64,000 nt of DNA from assembly GCA_020746835.1 (NCBI GenBank), contig JAGPNK010000009.1, positions 1,674,001 through 1,738,000 on the forward strand, written 5' to 3'. The notes under the pieces were generated by a model. That model saw nothing but the letters and a program-made list of their open reading frames with translations, ran no database searches and was not told the origin of the DNA. The DNA comes from Stachybotrys elegans (taxonomy: Eukaryota; Ascomycota; Sordariomycetes; Hypocreales; Stachybotryaceae). The position numbers and the translations under genes were made by a program. Each line of letters starts with the position of its first letter. The stretch's first letter is position 1. Shown one piece after another: positions 1 through 10,440 of this stretch.

Positions 1-1187
1 GCGACCTCTTGCTTCCCCATCCTCGACAGGCGGCTGATGACATCCTCGTCCGAGTTGAGGGTTCCGTCGGCGTCGGCCTGGCCCAGATCGAACCCCCATA
101 CGCGCTGGTTGGCATAGATGGGGTCGTTCTGGATGGGGTGCCCGAGGAATTGAAGGTGGACTCGAATCTGGTGCGTTCTTCCCGTTACTGGGAGACAGCG
201 CACGATCGAGTAGCCCTTCTTCTTGAGCCAGGGCTTGTGCTTCTGCTCCTCCTCCTCGGCGTCGGGTGAAAGTCCATCCTCGCCCTCGGGGGCGTAGTAG
301 GCGAGCCTCTTGAACACGGTTCGCGCAGACTTGCCGTTGGCGCGGACGCGGTTCAGACCCAGCTTGGGCGATATCTGCAGAATCGGCTGGTCGCAGACCA
401 CCTCGCCGTCGGGGAAGTAGCCGACGACGCGGGCCAGATACTCCTTTCGTACAGTGCGCTCGCTAATCTTGACCGTCAGCTTCTTCGCTGCGGCAGGATG
501 CTTTGCCATGAACATGATGCCGCTCGTCAGACGATCCAGACGGTTGCATGGCAGCGGCATGAAGCCCTCCCCTCGCTCCGCCCTTATAATCTCCACCACG
601 GTATTGAAGTTGTATCGCCCGGCCGCATGGACAGGGACGCCGGCGGGTTTGTTGATGACGATGATATCCTCGTCCTCGTGCACTATGCCGACGGGCTCCG
701 CCGTGACGGGGGGTTCGTGTCGATGCAGCGTATGCGAGACGAGGTCTCCGTTGCGGACAATGTAGTCTGGGCCGACCTTTTTGTTGTTGACGAAGATGCC
801 TCCTGATATCATGGTCTTTCTGTAGTACTCCAGCGGACGGTCGCGGAACTCGGACTCGAATATCTCGATTAGGGAGCGGCCTCTCCAGCGTTCCTTGCAG
901 CGGGTGTTGTAGGTGTAGTGGTAGGGCTTCATGCGGCGCAGGTCGCCGTCGATGTAGAACGGCCGTGGCCAAGGATCACCAACGGGCGTGATCAAAACCT
1001 CGGCGGTAGCTGGTTGCTTCTTGGGCTTGGCCTTGCTGGGCCTGGAGTAGATGGGCGTGATGTCGCTAGGAACAATGTCGATAGATGTGGCATCGACAGG
1101 CCTGTCGCTCGGCTTGGTATCGCTAATGCTGAGATCTTGGAGGGCCTCGTCGCAAGCCGCAACGGGCGAAACGGCTGGGAGCGCCAT
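1..1187 (-). CDS. RluA-family RNA pseudouridine synthase (Rib2/Pus9-like), 3' end outside window
   Basis: Isomerises uridine to pseudouridine in RNA; the closest remembered relatives are yeast Pus9 and the synthase half of Rib2, which act on tRNA position 32. The frame is open without an intron from an ATG at 1185-1187 to the left edge, about 395 residues. A variable N-terminus leads into an S4-like stretch (GGIFVNNKKVGPDYIVRNGD), then the synthase core: NKPAGVPVHAAGRYN, the catalytic motif NRLDRLTSG with the nucleophilic Asp at about residue 218, and GRTHQIRVHLQFLGHPI. The gene is cut by the window edge, so any C-terminal extension cannot be judged. The RluA fold is certain; the exact RNA target is inference. 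Confidence 0.88.
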   Translation of the reverse strand, partial: MALPAVSPVAACDEALQDLSISDTKPSDRPVDATSIDIVPSDITPIYSRPSKAKPKKQPATAEVLITPVGDPWPRPFYIDGDLRRMKPYHYTYNTRCKERWRGRSLIEIFESEFRDRPLEYYRKTMISGGIFVNNKKVGPDYIVRNGDLVSHTLHRHEPPVTAEPVGIVHEDEDIIVINKPAGVPVHAAGRYNFNTVVEIIRAERGEGFMPLPCNRLDRLTSGIMFMAKHPAAAKKLTVKISERTVRKEYLARVVGYFPDGEVVCDQPILQISPKLGLNRVRANGKSARTVFKRLAYYAPEGEDGLSPDAEEEEQKHKPWLKKKGYSIVRCLPVTGRTHQIRVHLQFLGHPIQNDPIYANQRVWGFDLGQADADGTLNSDEDVISRLSRMGKQEV

Positions 1188-1821
1188 GGCGAAGAACCTC
1201 TTTGGCTGCTGCGTGATGCTGGTGCGAACAAACGCGTGCAGTCTCCACATTCGCCCTCTCTCCGATATTCCCCCAGATTCAGAGCGCAGTAGTAGGCCGT
1301 CTTGTAGCACGGAATCTCAATAGTGTGTGCTGCTATTTGTTCCCCGCAACAATGAGAGTGAGGGTTTGAAACTTTGGGCGGTCTAGAGCGGCAGAATATT
1401 TGCACAAGGACGAAGACTACTAGGTAGCAGGTACCTAGGTACCAACAGCGTGTTCCTGGGTATGCACCTAACCTAGACTCAACATTGCTCAGTCAACACA
1501 GGTCGACTGAATTATTTATAGCTTTTTGGCAGCCACGCAGCAATATATCATCACATCATCGTGGTGTTTATCTGAGGGTACGATGCTTCAGCCATGTGCG
1601 TGTTGCTCTCAGATCTGGCACAGGTTAGATATGCTAGCTTACTATGACATGTCACGAAGTGGAAACAACGAGTGATTTGCAATTTTTTATATTACTTCAG
1701 AAACCTGATTATCCCATATCCCAGCGTGCTTGCGTCTAATCCGAAACTCCATTTACCGGAAGTCTTCCGTCCTGATAGTACAAATGTGTGAAAACAAGAG
1801 TCTAGCCATCACTTAAATAGC
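1188..1821. other. Intergenic, between the synthase 5' end and the HSP30 3' end
   Basis: No convincing gene. It contains the palindromic run AGGTACCTAGGTACC near 1430-1445, a short motif type common between genes in sordariomycetes. The rest is AT-richer sequence expected for a promoter of the synthase and the 3' UTR of the heat-shock gene. Confidence 0.5.
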
Positions 1822-2589
1822 TCAGTTAATGAGGATGCGGCGAGGCCCGGACTTCCTTGGCTTGGGCACCACGACTGTGAGAAAGCCGTCCTTGAGATCT
1901 GCAGTGACGGCGTCGTGATCGACGGGAGTTGGGAAAGTGTAGGTTCGCGAGAACTGGCCGATGACCCGCTCGCTGGGCTCAGGCTGAGGTGCCGGTGCAG
2001 CTGGGGCCTGAGCGACAGTTGCTGGCTCGCTGGGCTCCTCGGAGGATGTGGGAGTGGCGACGCGCTTCTCCTCTGGCTCCGTGTCGTTGCTGGAGACGTT
2101 GCTCACCACGTCAAAGTCGTCGTTCTCGTCCGAGTCCTCCACGTAGGCTTGGTATGAAGCCCTGCTCCTGGCCCCATCGGAGACAGGGCTAACGGGACGA
2201 GAAGTGGGCGGCGCGGGAGTCTCCTCAGTGGGCTGTGCGACGGCATGAGCCGTGGGTTCGGCAACATCCTGCTTAGAGGACTCCACTATCTTTCCAGTGA
2301 TGACCATCTTCTGGGGCTCAGGGAACTCGATGCTGATGTGCTCCTTGCCGATGCCGGGCAGCTCGCCGCGGATCAGATAGACATTGGCCGTCTCTTGGGC
2401 GTTGAAGCGCGGCTGCCATGAGCGGGGAGCGGGTGCGGGCGCGGGAACGGGAACGGGAGCACGATAGACGTAGCAGACATCCCTGTTGCGGCGTGGGCGG
2501 GAGAGAGTGTCGAGGTCGCTCATGAGGCTGAGGAGAGGCGACACGGGAGCCTGGGTGTGGTAGACGGTGCGGGGGAAGAAGAATGCCAT
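1822..2589 (-). CDS. hsp30: HSP30-type small heat-shock protein (alpha-crystallin domain)
   Basis: ATP-independent holdase chaperone of the HSP20 family, 255 aa, intronless as usual for fungal HSP30. The start MAFFF is chosen because upstream in-frame residues look like translated 5' UTR. A proline/alanine-rich N-terminus (43-56) precedes the first half of the alpha-crystallin domain (about 60-102). A low-complexity acidic, Ser/Pro-rich insert (about 103-208) splits the domain, and the second half (209-245) carries the family signature DGFLTVVVPKP. A C-terminal ILI resembles the IxI/V anchor motif of oligomeric small HSPs. The inserted loop is typical of Neurospora HSP30-like proteins. Regulation by HSF is likely from the element described at 2936-2953. 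Confidence 0.93.
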   Translation of the reverse strand: MAFFFPRTVYHTQAPVSPLLSLMSDLDTLSRPRRNRDVCYVYRAPVPVPAPAPAPRSWQPRFNAQETANVYLIRGELPGIGKEHISIEFPEPQKMVITGKIVESSKQDVAEPTAHAVAQPTEETPAPPTSRPVSPVSDGARSRASYQAYVEDSDENDDFDVVSNVSSNDTEPEEKRVATPTSSEEPSEPATVAQAPAAPAPQPEPSERVIGQFSRTYTFPTPVDHDAVTADLKDGFLTVVVPKPRKSGPRRILIN

Positions 2590-2788
2590 TGTGTTTATGG
2601 AGTTGCGGCGGTGGCTGCGGCTACTGCGAAGGCGATGGCGATGATTGTAGATGGGGATGGAGTGTTGGATGGGAGTGTTTTGTCTCTTCAAGAAGGTTGA
2701 GTTGCAGATGAAGGGCAAGGCGTGGTTGTTCGCAGTGATGGCGATGAAGAGAAGGGAATTGCCCACTGCTTGGACAGACCCAAGATTC

Positions 2789-2793
2789 TTATA
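2789..2793 (-). promoter_or_regulatory. Probable TATA box of hsp30
   Basis: Minus-strand TATAAG about 200 nt upstream of the hsp30 ATG and about 145 nt downstream of the heat-shock element, leaving a 5' UTR long enough for a heat-shock transcript. Confidence 0.45.
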
Positions 2794-2935
2794 GACATTT
2801 TCCCAGGCATCCGAGATTGTAACCCGGGCGCGCGGGCTGCTGATTGATGGCGCTGGAAATAGCGAGAAGCATGGAGTGATTCAGAGATGAAGCTGGTAAT
2901 CCGTCGTGATTCCTCGTAATTCCTCGTAATTGCCG

Positions 2936-2953
2936 GAAGCTTCTGGCAGCTTC
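2936..2953 (-). promoter_or_regulatory. Heat-shock element upstream of hsp30
   Basis: GAAGCTTCTGGCAGCTTC gives alternating GAA/TTC pentamer units: GAA-nn-TTC-nn-GCA-nn-TTC, four units with one mismatch. This matches the HSF consensus of contiguous inverted nGAAn blocks and lies about 350 nt upstream of the hsp30 start codon. Confidence 0.75.
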
Positions 2954-3163
2954 TCCCAGGGATTCGGCGCCCCACTTCCGGCTGGCTGACCAAGCCCACA
3001 ACGTACCTGTACTAACCTGTAGGTTATCATCACTTTGCATTCGAACAACGACTGTACAAGAAATGAAAAGATGGCATCTCCTCATTATGAGCATTATCTA
3101 CCAAATTAGACCTCCCCATGCTTATTCGTACCCTCACATTTCTAGACAGCCTCCATCCCAATC

Positions 3164-5137
3164 CTATTCGCGCGTCGGCCCCAGCCCCTGGTCAATGGGC
3201 CTCGGGAAAGGATACCCTCCTTCGTCCGTGTGACTCGGCGTCGTGTACAGCTCAGCGACCGGCGTGATGCTGTTGTGCCGCCCGTCGGCCAGCTCCGACG
3301 GCACCGAGCCCCATTTCGGCTGCTGGAATCCCGGCGAGCCAGCCGTCTCCACCGGCGAGGACACGTGCGTGTGATTCCATCCTTGCTGGCTGTATCCTCC
3401 GAAGCTGGCCGTTTGCTGTGGCTGTGGCTGTGGGAACGGCAGGGGGACCGGCGCGGGCGCGGCCATTGCCATCCCGTAGTTGGCTGACGGCGCCGTGGGC
3501 GGCTGCTGTCTTGCGCGCTTCCGTCTCCGGAGGCAGAGGCAGATGGCCCCGACGAGGAGGAGGATGCCCGCCACGCTGCATCCGACCGCGATGCCCACAA
3601 TCGCTCCGGTGCTCAGCCCGGAACTGGACGACGCAGTCGGTGTCGCGGTGCTCGTCGAGACAGACCGAGTCGGCGTTCTCGTCGCGGCGCTCGCTTGGCG
3701 CGTCATGAGCACCGCCAGATCTGGCTCGTCAAACCCGCTGACGGGCGCCGTCTTGGTGGCTCCTCCCTTCTCATCGCCCCCGACAGCCCTGACAATGTCC
3801 GTGGGCACCACGTAGGACGTCAGGTTGGGCTTGTACAGAGCCCACATGGCCTTGTCCTCGTTCTGCTCCCCGAGGTCCATGTTATGCTCTCCCCAGACGG
3901 CATCAGCGTCGCACGAGAAGGTCGTGTCGTTGGAGTAGGTGCCGCCAATGACGAGCATCTGCGCGCGGTGGACCACGTTGCAGCTCATCATGCTCTTGGG
4001 GTACGGTCCCGTGACGTTGCTGCCGACCGGGTACGGCCCTCGGATCCATTGGAAGCTAGGGATGGAGAGGATGTAGATGTCGTCGTAGCCTGTTGTGTGC
4101 GGAGGGAAGCCCGCGCCGCCGTAGATGTATCTGTTCGTCGTCAGCACATGCTCAGCTTCAATTGCTGCACACTTACGTGTTGTAGCTGGACCGATCCTGC
4201 GCCCACGTCGCGCCGCCACAGAACCGACGACGGATTTCTGGCGTGCGTCCCGACGTCTTTTGCGTGTACCACTTCGTGTTGGCCACGTCGTACAAGAAGA
4301 TCTCATCCAAGGGCTGAGGAGTCAAGGTCCCGTTTCCATATAGGTCCTTGGTGCCGCCAAAGTAAACAAGCATCCCGGCATCTCCAATCGGGAGGAACAC
4401 CATGGTGCCCTCGGCTCGCCCAACATCGTCTGGCCCGGTGATGTTGCTCCACGAGTTCGTATCCATCTCGTACTTGATCAACCTGCTCGTGGCCACGGGC
4501 GGTCCCGACCAGTCCGGAACTGAGGCGTTGCTGAGCCACCCGCCATAGTAGTATGCTTCTCCTCTGTCCGGGAGCGACACTCCAGCGCCGTAGCTCACTG
4601 AATAGATTGCCTCGCTTCCGGCAGGAGAACCAAACGATACCCAGTCGTTGTGCAGAATGTCGTAGCTGAATAGCTCAAACTCGGACGGCGGAGTTTGGTA
4701 TGTCTCACCACCGTAAAGATAGAGGCGTTTGTTCACCGAGTCTTCCCATAGGATACCGCCGCTAACACTGGGGATGGTTGCGTTTTTGGAAAGATTGGCA
4801 TACATGGGAGGCATTCCTTCAGAGGAAACCGTATCGATATCGCTGTAGGCGAAAAAGGTATCTATACCATCAGCGTGGGACCGTGGGCGGTGCATTATAG
4901 AAACTCACTGCTTAGGTTCTGAGACCTGGATGTAAATGGCTTGTAGTTGACCATGCCTCCATCAATGTACAGCTTCCCATCTACCACGGCCGACTGATGT
5001 CCCCATCTCCGGCAAAAGTCCTCGAGGGGATCATGTTGCGCCTTCGACAAGCCTGCAAGACACCATGCCAGCAGCATGGCTGGTCTCGCCCATGCTGTCC
5101 ACGTTGAGCGTTGCATTGCATAGAATGTGTTGCCCAT
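3164..5137 (-). CDS. Kelch-repeat protein with signal peptide and one C-terminal transmembrane helix
   Basis: Three exons (5137-4909, 4861-4177, 4130-3164) with phase-matched introns of 47 and 46 nt give 626 aa. A hydrophobic signal-like N-terminus ends near AWCLAGLSKAQ. A kelch/galactose-oxidase-like beta-propeller follows, with repeated GG-containing blades (YIDGGMV, YLYGGETY, YYYGGWL, VYFGGTKD, YIYGGAGF, VIGGTY) and several N-glycosylation sequons. Then comes a Ser/Thr-rich stalk, one membrane helix (GAIVGIAVGCSVAGILLLVG), a basic stop-transfer RRRKR and a Pro/Gln-rich cytoplasmic tail. No catalytic residues of galactose oxidase are evident, so a cell-surface or polarity-related binding role is more likely than oxidase activity. 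The ATG at 5113 is an alternative start. Confidence 0.8.
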
Positions 5138-6418
5138 CCGCACAATTTCCGTTCAGATGTTGAACAAGTCGGTTCTATTCTTCGAGGCCAGAGTTCAGAT
5201 CGGGACGCAGCATGTATGTGAGTTAATTCCAGAGGGCCTCTTCTCGTGGGCGTACCATGGGGAGAGCTCTTCTTTATCGCCTTCACGACGCAGCCCTGCC
5301 AGTACCTACGAGGCGAGCAGCAAGTCTGGACCATTGTCTCCTTTACATGCCTTTCCTCTAGGAGCTAGAAGACATTCCACCAAAAGTCAAAATATCGCCA
5401 AAAATTCATCTGACCTATCATCCGCCAGACCTGCAGCTCGAGACCACGCCACGATCTCGCAGGAGTCCCGGATAACAGACAACCCACGCGATCCACCGCC
5501 TGCACCTTCTTGCCACGCCGTTGAGCCAGGACGCTTCTGGGCCAAGGAGACGGGTCTAGCCGACGTATGGACGCAATGACAGGCTCACTCTGCGTTCCAG
5601 CTGAGATGATGGCGTCCAGCCATAATCATGGAAAAACGCCAAGCTCCACATGTTGGGGACTCGCTCATCGCCCGCTTTACCGGAGTTTGCGGCGACGATG
5701 ACGATGACGACCTGTGCCAGTGGAAGTTGTTTATACGTGCTTTTCACCTTGCGATGATTCTCAAGATGAGCCCGGAGTCAACCGGAAACCGTCCGCGGAT
5801 GCAGCGATCCATTTATACGGCATTCTCCAAGACATTCTACTAGCCTCGCAACGTCTTTTTTAGCTACCTCAGCTGACCAGGTCGGGTTTCTTGCTACTGA
5901 AGTCTAAATACAAGCTAGCTGCGAAACCAGACCTGGCTGGCCAGTTCCCAACTACCTTGTGCATCGCCGCCTTGACTACAGCCGTATGTAAGACGGTTCC
6001 CTGTACCGTAGGATGACAATCTATCCAAATATCATCATGATGTAGTCAGAAGGGCAACGCAATCGGTTATTGGGTCTTTCTGTACTCTTCCCCATACACC
6101 TTTGTGGCACCGTTATGCCTGGTTGTTGCTGCAACGGTCGGGCCATATGATCCAAAGACGCCGTATCTAGTCATCTACTTCACGGCACACTGATGCTTGC
6201 TCTTCAGCCATTGCCGAAAGCTAAGACACTCGTATTCGTCTCTAGTGAGATGAAGTGAGGCTGATGAGCGGGAAGGAGTGATTGGACGCGCCGGGCTGAG
6301 TTGCCAAACAAGTTCATACCGTTCACAGTTGTAACATTCAATTCGTCAACACTCTCCAATGCCGGTTTCAGTCCCTTGTCAATCTCGGCAGTCAGGTCGA
6401 CGAGTCAGTTGTTACGAG

Positions 6419-6458
6419 ATGGTCTAATGGCCATATAAATGGTCTAATGGCCATATAA
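6419..6458. repeat. Perfect 20-bp tandem duplication
   Basis: The unit ATGGTCTAATGGCCATATAA occurs twice head-to-tail (6419-6438 and 6439-6458) with no mismatch, about 370 nt upstream of the tyrosinase ATG. Each copy contains the palindrome ATGGCCAT. Confidence 0.95.
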
Positions 6459-6720
6459 CCCGATCGGGCTTGGTTGAATCCAGCAACACGGACTTGGCGA
6501 CCCCGTTATCACGAGGCCGGGAACTGGACAGTGCGATGCCGGCAAGGGCCGAGCTAATCACAGCGAGGGATGGTCCAGTGGAGAAGCGATGCTTGACAAG
6601 CTGACTTTGCATGATGAGCAGCAGGGACTTTCTGTCTTTAGACTGCCTCGGCAGCTCCACGATTCGAGATGATGGCTATGTATAGCTAGCTATACGAAGG
6701 GAGTCAAGGTTCGCCCTGTC

Positions 6721-6728
6721 TATAAGTA
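6721..6728 (+). promoter_or_regulatory. Probable TATA box of the tyrosinase gene
   Basis: TATAAGTA lies 103 nt upstream of the ATG at 6831, followed by a C/A-rich leader with CACA and CTCACA blocks typical of fungal 5' UTRs. Confidence 0.5.
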
Positions 6729-6830
6729 CGGTATTCGCAAAACCCCCATCTATCACAACAGCATCACCGGGTCCAGCCACACAGCGTATTCACCAACTCT
6801 TTTCTCTCGCTTCACACCTCAGTTGACAAC

Positions 6831-7926
6831 ATGCGCGCTTCCACTCTTTTATTTCCTGGCCTTTGCGCCGCTGCCTCTCTTCCTAGGTCGTGCAATGCTT
6901 CCACTTGTACGAGTCCCAGCAAGCGCATTGAGTGGCGATCTCTCGACGAGGCGACGCAGAAGGCCTATACGGATGCTGTCATGTGCATGACCAAGAAGCA
7001 ATCCCAGCCGAGCCTGGGCCTGTCCACTACTCTCTACGATGACTTCCCTTACATTCACTTCAATCTGGACAGGGATAGTATGTGCTCCCACCCCTCTTTG
7101 GCCGTGCCGCTCGCTGACGGTTCTGGTAGTTCACTTTGTCGCAAGCTTCTTGCCGTGGCACAGATATTTCGTGCACCTGTACGAGGTCCAGCTGAGAGAA
7201 TGCGGCTACACTGGACCCATGTCGTACGTCCCACGCTGTATCCAACCCGGACCAACCACTGACACGATACTAGTTACTGGGACTGGACCCTTGACGTTCC
7301 CGATGTGCCCAGCTCCTCGATATGGGATCCTGTCACTGGATTCGGGGGCAATGGCCAGGTACCGGAGCCCGATTCGTCTCTCAAGTGCGTGGCCGATGGC
7401 CCCTTCAAGGACTTGAGGCCATCCTACTTTGGAGACGCCTATGAGCCTCATTGCCTCGGCCGAAGCTTCAACAACGGTACCGCGGAGCCTGGCGACATGT
7501 TCCAGTCCATCTACACCCCTGCCGCAGTCCAGGAGATCCTCGAGGCTTCCGACTATAACGACTTCCGCATCAAGCTGGAGAGTGGTCCGCACGGCGCCAT
7601 CCACAGCGCTATTGGTGGCGATATGTCGCCTGCCACATCTCCCAACGGTTTGTTTCCATGTGAATACCAGCCAAAGCTTGGGCTAACGTTTCTCAACAGA
7701 CCCCATCTTCTTCTTGCACCACGGGCAGATTGATCGCTTGTGGTGGCTATGGCAGCAGATCGAGCCCGAGGTGCGCAACAAGGACTTCTCCGGCAACCGA
7801 TACCAAGACGACGAGACCGTCCAGGCCGCTCTGGACGACTACATGTCTTTCTTCGGCATGGCTGATGGAATCATGGTGGCGGAGGTGATGACAACGCAGA
7901 ACGACTTGCTGTGCTACACCTACTAA
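6831..7926 (+). CDS. Secreted short tyrosinase (type-3 dicopper oxidase)
   Basis: Oxidises phenols to quinones at a binuclear copper centre. Four exons (6831-7077, 7130-7223, 7274-7647, 7700-7926) with introns of 50-52 nt give 313 aa. The N-terminus looks like a signal peptide (STLLFPGLCAAASLP). CuA histidines sit in PYIHFNLDRDIHFVASFLPWHR and the flanking segment. CuB histidines sit in HGAIHSAIGGDM and DPIFFLHHGQIDRLWWLWQ, so all six ligands are visible. The structural motif SYWDWTLD is present. The protein ends soon after CuB and lacks the long C-terminal shielding domain of melanin tyrosinases, resembling short secreted fungal tyrosinases. A chitin-deacetylase gene lies 0.6 kb downstream on the same strand. 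Substrate is unknown. Confidence 0.88.
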
Positions 7927-8555
7927 TTACTTACATCATCTGACGATATTGGCATTTGATGTTTCGAATATGGATATGGATTTGCCCCGAGTTGGTACCG
8001 GCTCTAGCCTCCGTGTCGGATGGGGATAAACAAAGTGGAGGACCTTTCTCAGTTGCCAGGGAGCCCAATTCAATGCGCCGATCCTGGCCCAACAATGTTA
8101 TCAGAGGGGCTACGGTGGAGGATATTAGCAGCGAGCTGTGGAGTTGCAGGGAGCCCCGAATGCCTTGATTTTTTTCTTCTTCATCTGGTTCCATGGTAAT
8201 TACCTCGCAGCCCCTCTTCCCAAATCGCTGCCCTTTTGTCCGAAATCTGGAAATAATTTACCGGCTAAAGTCCCCGCCCAGGAGGGCGCTGAAGCTATGG
8301 AGCTGGTGCTGGCGGGCCTCTTGGTGTTTCATCTAGAGGAGACCAAATGATGGGATTGCATGATGTGTTGCCTGTTTGGCAGCGGCTCATGACGCCGCGG
8401 CGGGGCGAAGAAACATGGACAATATACCCGCAGTGCGCTGCATGAATGACATGACCCTTGGGCCGAGGAAGACAGAGGATATAAAAGAACTGATAGCCCT
8501 TGGCGTCTCGTCATGTTGGCCCTTCATCGCTCCCCGCCTTCAGACCAACGCCGAC
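7927..8555. other. Intergenic, tyrosinase 3' to deacetylase promoter
   Basis: No supported gene. It carries the tyrosinase 3' UTR and, at 8480-8487, a TATAAAAG box for the downstream deacetylase. Confidence 0.5.
8480..8487 (+). promoter_or_regulatory. TATA box of the polysaccharide deacetylase gene
   Basis: Canonical TATAAAAG located 69 nt upstream of the ATG at 8556. Confidence 0.6.
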
Positions 8556-9363
8556 ATGATTAAAAGCATCCTTCTCGTAGCCGGCCTGCTGGCATCCAGC
8601 GCTCTAGGCGTCCCCATTGAGAACCCAGTCAATGTCATTCGTCAAGCATCCGGTGTGGTCATCACCAGATGTGCCAACCCCCGCATGCTTGCGCTGGCCT
8701 ACGATGACGGTCCCTATCAGTACACTTCTGAGCTGGTAGATATCCTCGACCGAGGCGGCGCCAAGGCTACCTTCTTCTGGACCGGCACCCTCTACGGATG
8801 CATCTACAACCAGGCCAGTGCCGTGAGGAAGGCCTATGCCTCGGGACACCAGATTGCCTCCCACACCTGGTTCGTTGCCCCTGTTGACCAAATCTCACAT
8901 CCATTAACACAAGCCCAGGTCTCACCCGCAGAACTTTGGATCTCTCTCTGCCAGCGGCATCCAATCTGAGATTCAGAGGCTCGAGCAGGCGCTCGTCAAC
9001 CTGATCGGCGTCCGCCCCGCCTACGTGCGTCCTCCCTACCTGGCCACCGGCGGCAACGTGCTTCCGACTCTGGGCCAGATGGGCTACAAGGTCATTACCA
9101 ACGACGTTGACTCGGGCGACTGGAACGGCCTCTCGGTCTCGGCAAGCCAGCAGCGCTTCCAGCAGGCCGGAGCTGGCGGCAACGGCCACATCCCTCTCAT
9201 GCACGAGACGTACGCCAACACCGTCCGGCAGCTGACGCCATGGTTGATCAACTGGGCCAACAGCAACGGTTTGAGGCTCGTCACGGTTGCCGAGTGCTTG
9301 GGAAACGCGGGCAGTGCTTACTCGGCCACCAACGTACCTGGAAACGGCCAGAACACTTGCTAA
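8556..9363 (+). CDS. Secreted polysaccharide (chitin) deacetylase, CE4 family
   Basis: Removes acetyl groups from chitin or related glycans, converting them toward chitosan. Two exons (8556-8869 and 8919-9363, 49-nt intron) give 252 aa. A signal peptide is clear (MIKSILLVAGLLASSALG). The NodB-homology motifs are in order: LAYDDGPY (motif 1, catalytic base and metal Asp), SHTWSHP (motif 2, metal His pair), VRPPYLATGG (motif 3), DVDSGDWNG (motif 4) and HIPLMHE (motif 5). No carbohydrate-binding module is present, so this is the minimal catalytic form. A role in wall remodelling or masking of chitin is inferred from the family. Confidence 0.9.
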
Positions 9364-9573
9364 GCGGTTCCAAGTCTGATGGATGCTCTCATGTGATATA
9401 TAACAAGGCACGAGATCACTGCCAGTTCTTGTTAGTTATATGGAACTTTCTAAGCCAACAGCAAGAGGTGATGCATCGTTGTGATATGAATTCAGCTGAA
9501 GCAACTTCAGTTTTGATGGGTGACGCTGAATTGACTACAGAACGCCGTTTCCAGAGCAGTTATCCGGTTGCCA

Positions 9574-10440
9574 TTAGACAGTTGTATATTTCCGGCAGGT
9601 GTCCACCACGTACTGCGCAAACTCCTCGGGACAGTCGACAGAGGGGAAATGGGATCCTGAGATATACTTGACCTCGATGCCCATGCTTTTGCCCATTTCG
9701 ACATTCTCTGAGACAAGAGTTCCGATGGTGGGAGTTGCCTTGCCCACGCTCCAATCAATGGGCTTCTTGAGGATATCCTCTGCCGTAGTAGGGATAGTAT
9801 GAGTCAGTGTGCCAGTGTATCCCCTGGCCCACGTAACATAGTTGCGCTTGAGTCTTTCGTGGCAGTCCTTGCCTAAGGCTTCCCACGCCTTTGGGTCCGC
9901 TCCGAGAAAGACGAAGGTGAGGTGTGAGATCTTTTCAACAATCTCCTCATCCGACATTGCTCTGAATTCGCTCAAGCTTTTAGCCTCATAGAAGGGCACC
10001 TCATGGGGCATTGCGTTGCGGACTCGATCGGGGAAGGCCTTGAGGATGTTCAGAACAATGCCACCGCCAGAACTGCAGCCCCAAAAGGCAGCCTCTTTGA
10101 TGCCAAGCGCATCAGTGATACCGATGACATATTCTGCCAACCTGGCGCTCGTGACGTCCTGGTATGTCTCAGGCGGTGCGTCGCGGGACCTCGACATGCC
10201 TGGCATATCAAAGGTCGTAACGGTGAAGCCCTTGTCGGCGATGAGGCTCACCGCCTTGTCGAATTCATGGCAGTCTCCAAAGCCATCTGGGATAAGTACG
10301 ATATGCGGTCCTGATCCCTCTTGTTCGTAATAACACTTGATGTTGTGTTGGGTAGTGATGATCCCTGTTTTCCTCATGTTGGCCGAGTCGTGGTTGTGAG
10401 CGTTAGATGTCAGTGTGTGATGTGATGTGCTGCTGTCCAT
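9574..10440 (-). CDS. Zearalenone-lactonase-like alpha/beta hydrolase (ZHD101 family)
   Basis: Intronless, 288 aa, cytosolic. It aligns by eye along most of its length with the resorcylic-lactone hydrolase ZHD101 of Clonostachys rosea: YYEQEGSGP, the oxyanion segment LIPDGFGDCHEFD, TTFDMPGMSRS, APPETYQDVT, the nucleophile elbow FWGCSSGGG (Ser123), the unusual acid position in AMPHEVP (Glu147), the lid Trp in YVTWARGY (Trp204), PIDWSVGKATPT, and the catalytic His in SGSHFP (His264). In ZHD101 the triad is likewise Ser-His-Glu, with Glu in the equivalent HELP motif. The natural substrate could be a macrocyclic lactone or an unrelated ester. Paralogues are common in fungi, so zearalenone activity is not assured. 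Confidence 0.85.
   Translation of the reverse strand: MDSSTSHHTLTSNAHNHDSANMRKTGIITTQHNIKCYYEQEGSGPHIVLIPDGFGDCHEFDKAVSLIADKGFTVTTFDMPGMSRSRDAPPETYQDVTSARLAEYVIGITDALGIKEAAFWGCSSGGGIVLNILKAFPDRVRNAMPHEVPFYEAKSLSEFRAMSDEEIVEKISHLTFVFLGADPKAWEALGKDCHERLKRNYVTWARGYTGTLTHTIPTTAEDILKKPIDWSVGKATPTIGTLVSENVEMGKSMGIEVKYISGSHFPSVDCPEEFAQYVVDTCRKYTTV

Larger units (their letters stand above)
5138..6830. other. Intergenic region, about 1.7 kb
   Basis: No ORF with fungal codon usage or a recognisable domain. It contains the 5' flank of the kelch gene, the promoter of the tyrosinase gene, and a perfect 20-bp tandem duplication at 6419-6458 reported separately. Confidence 0.5.

Noticed and set aside
6831..9363. 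Tyrosinase and deacetylase as part of a ribosomal-peptide (ustiloxin-type) cluster
   Set aside because: No precursor peptide with repeated cores and no UstYa-type (DUF3328) protein is nearby.
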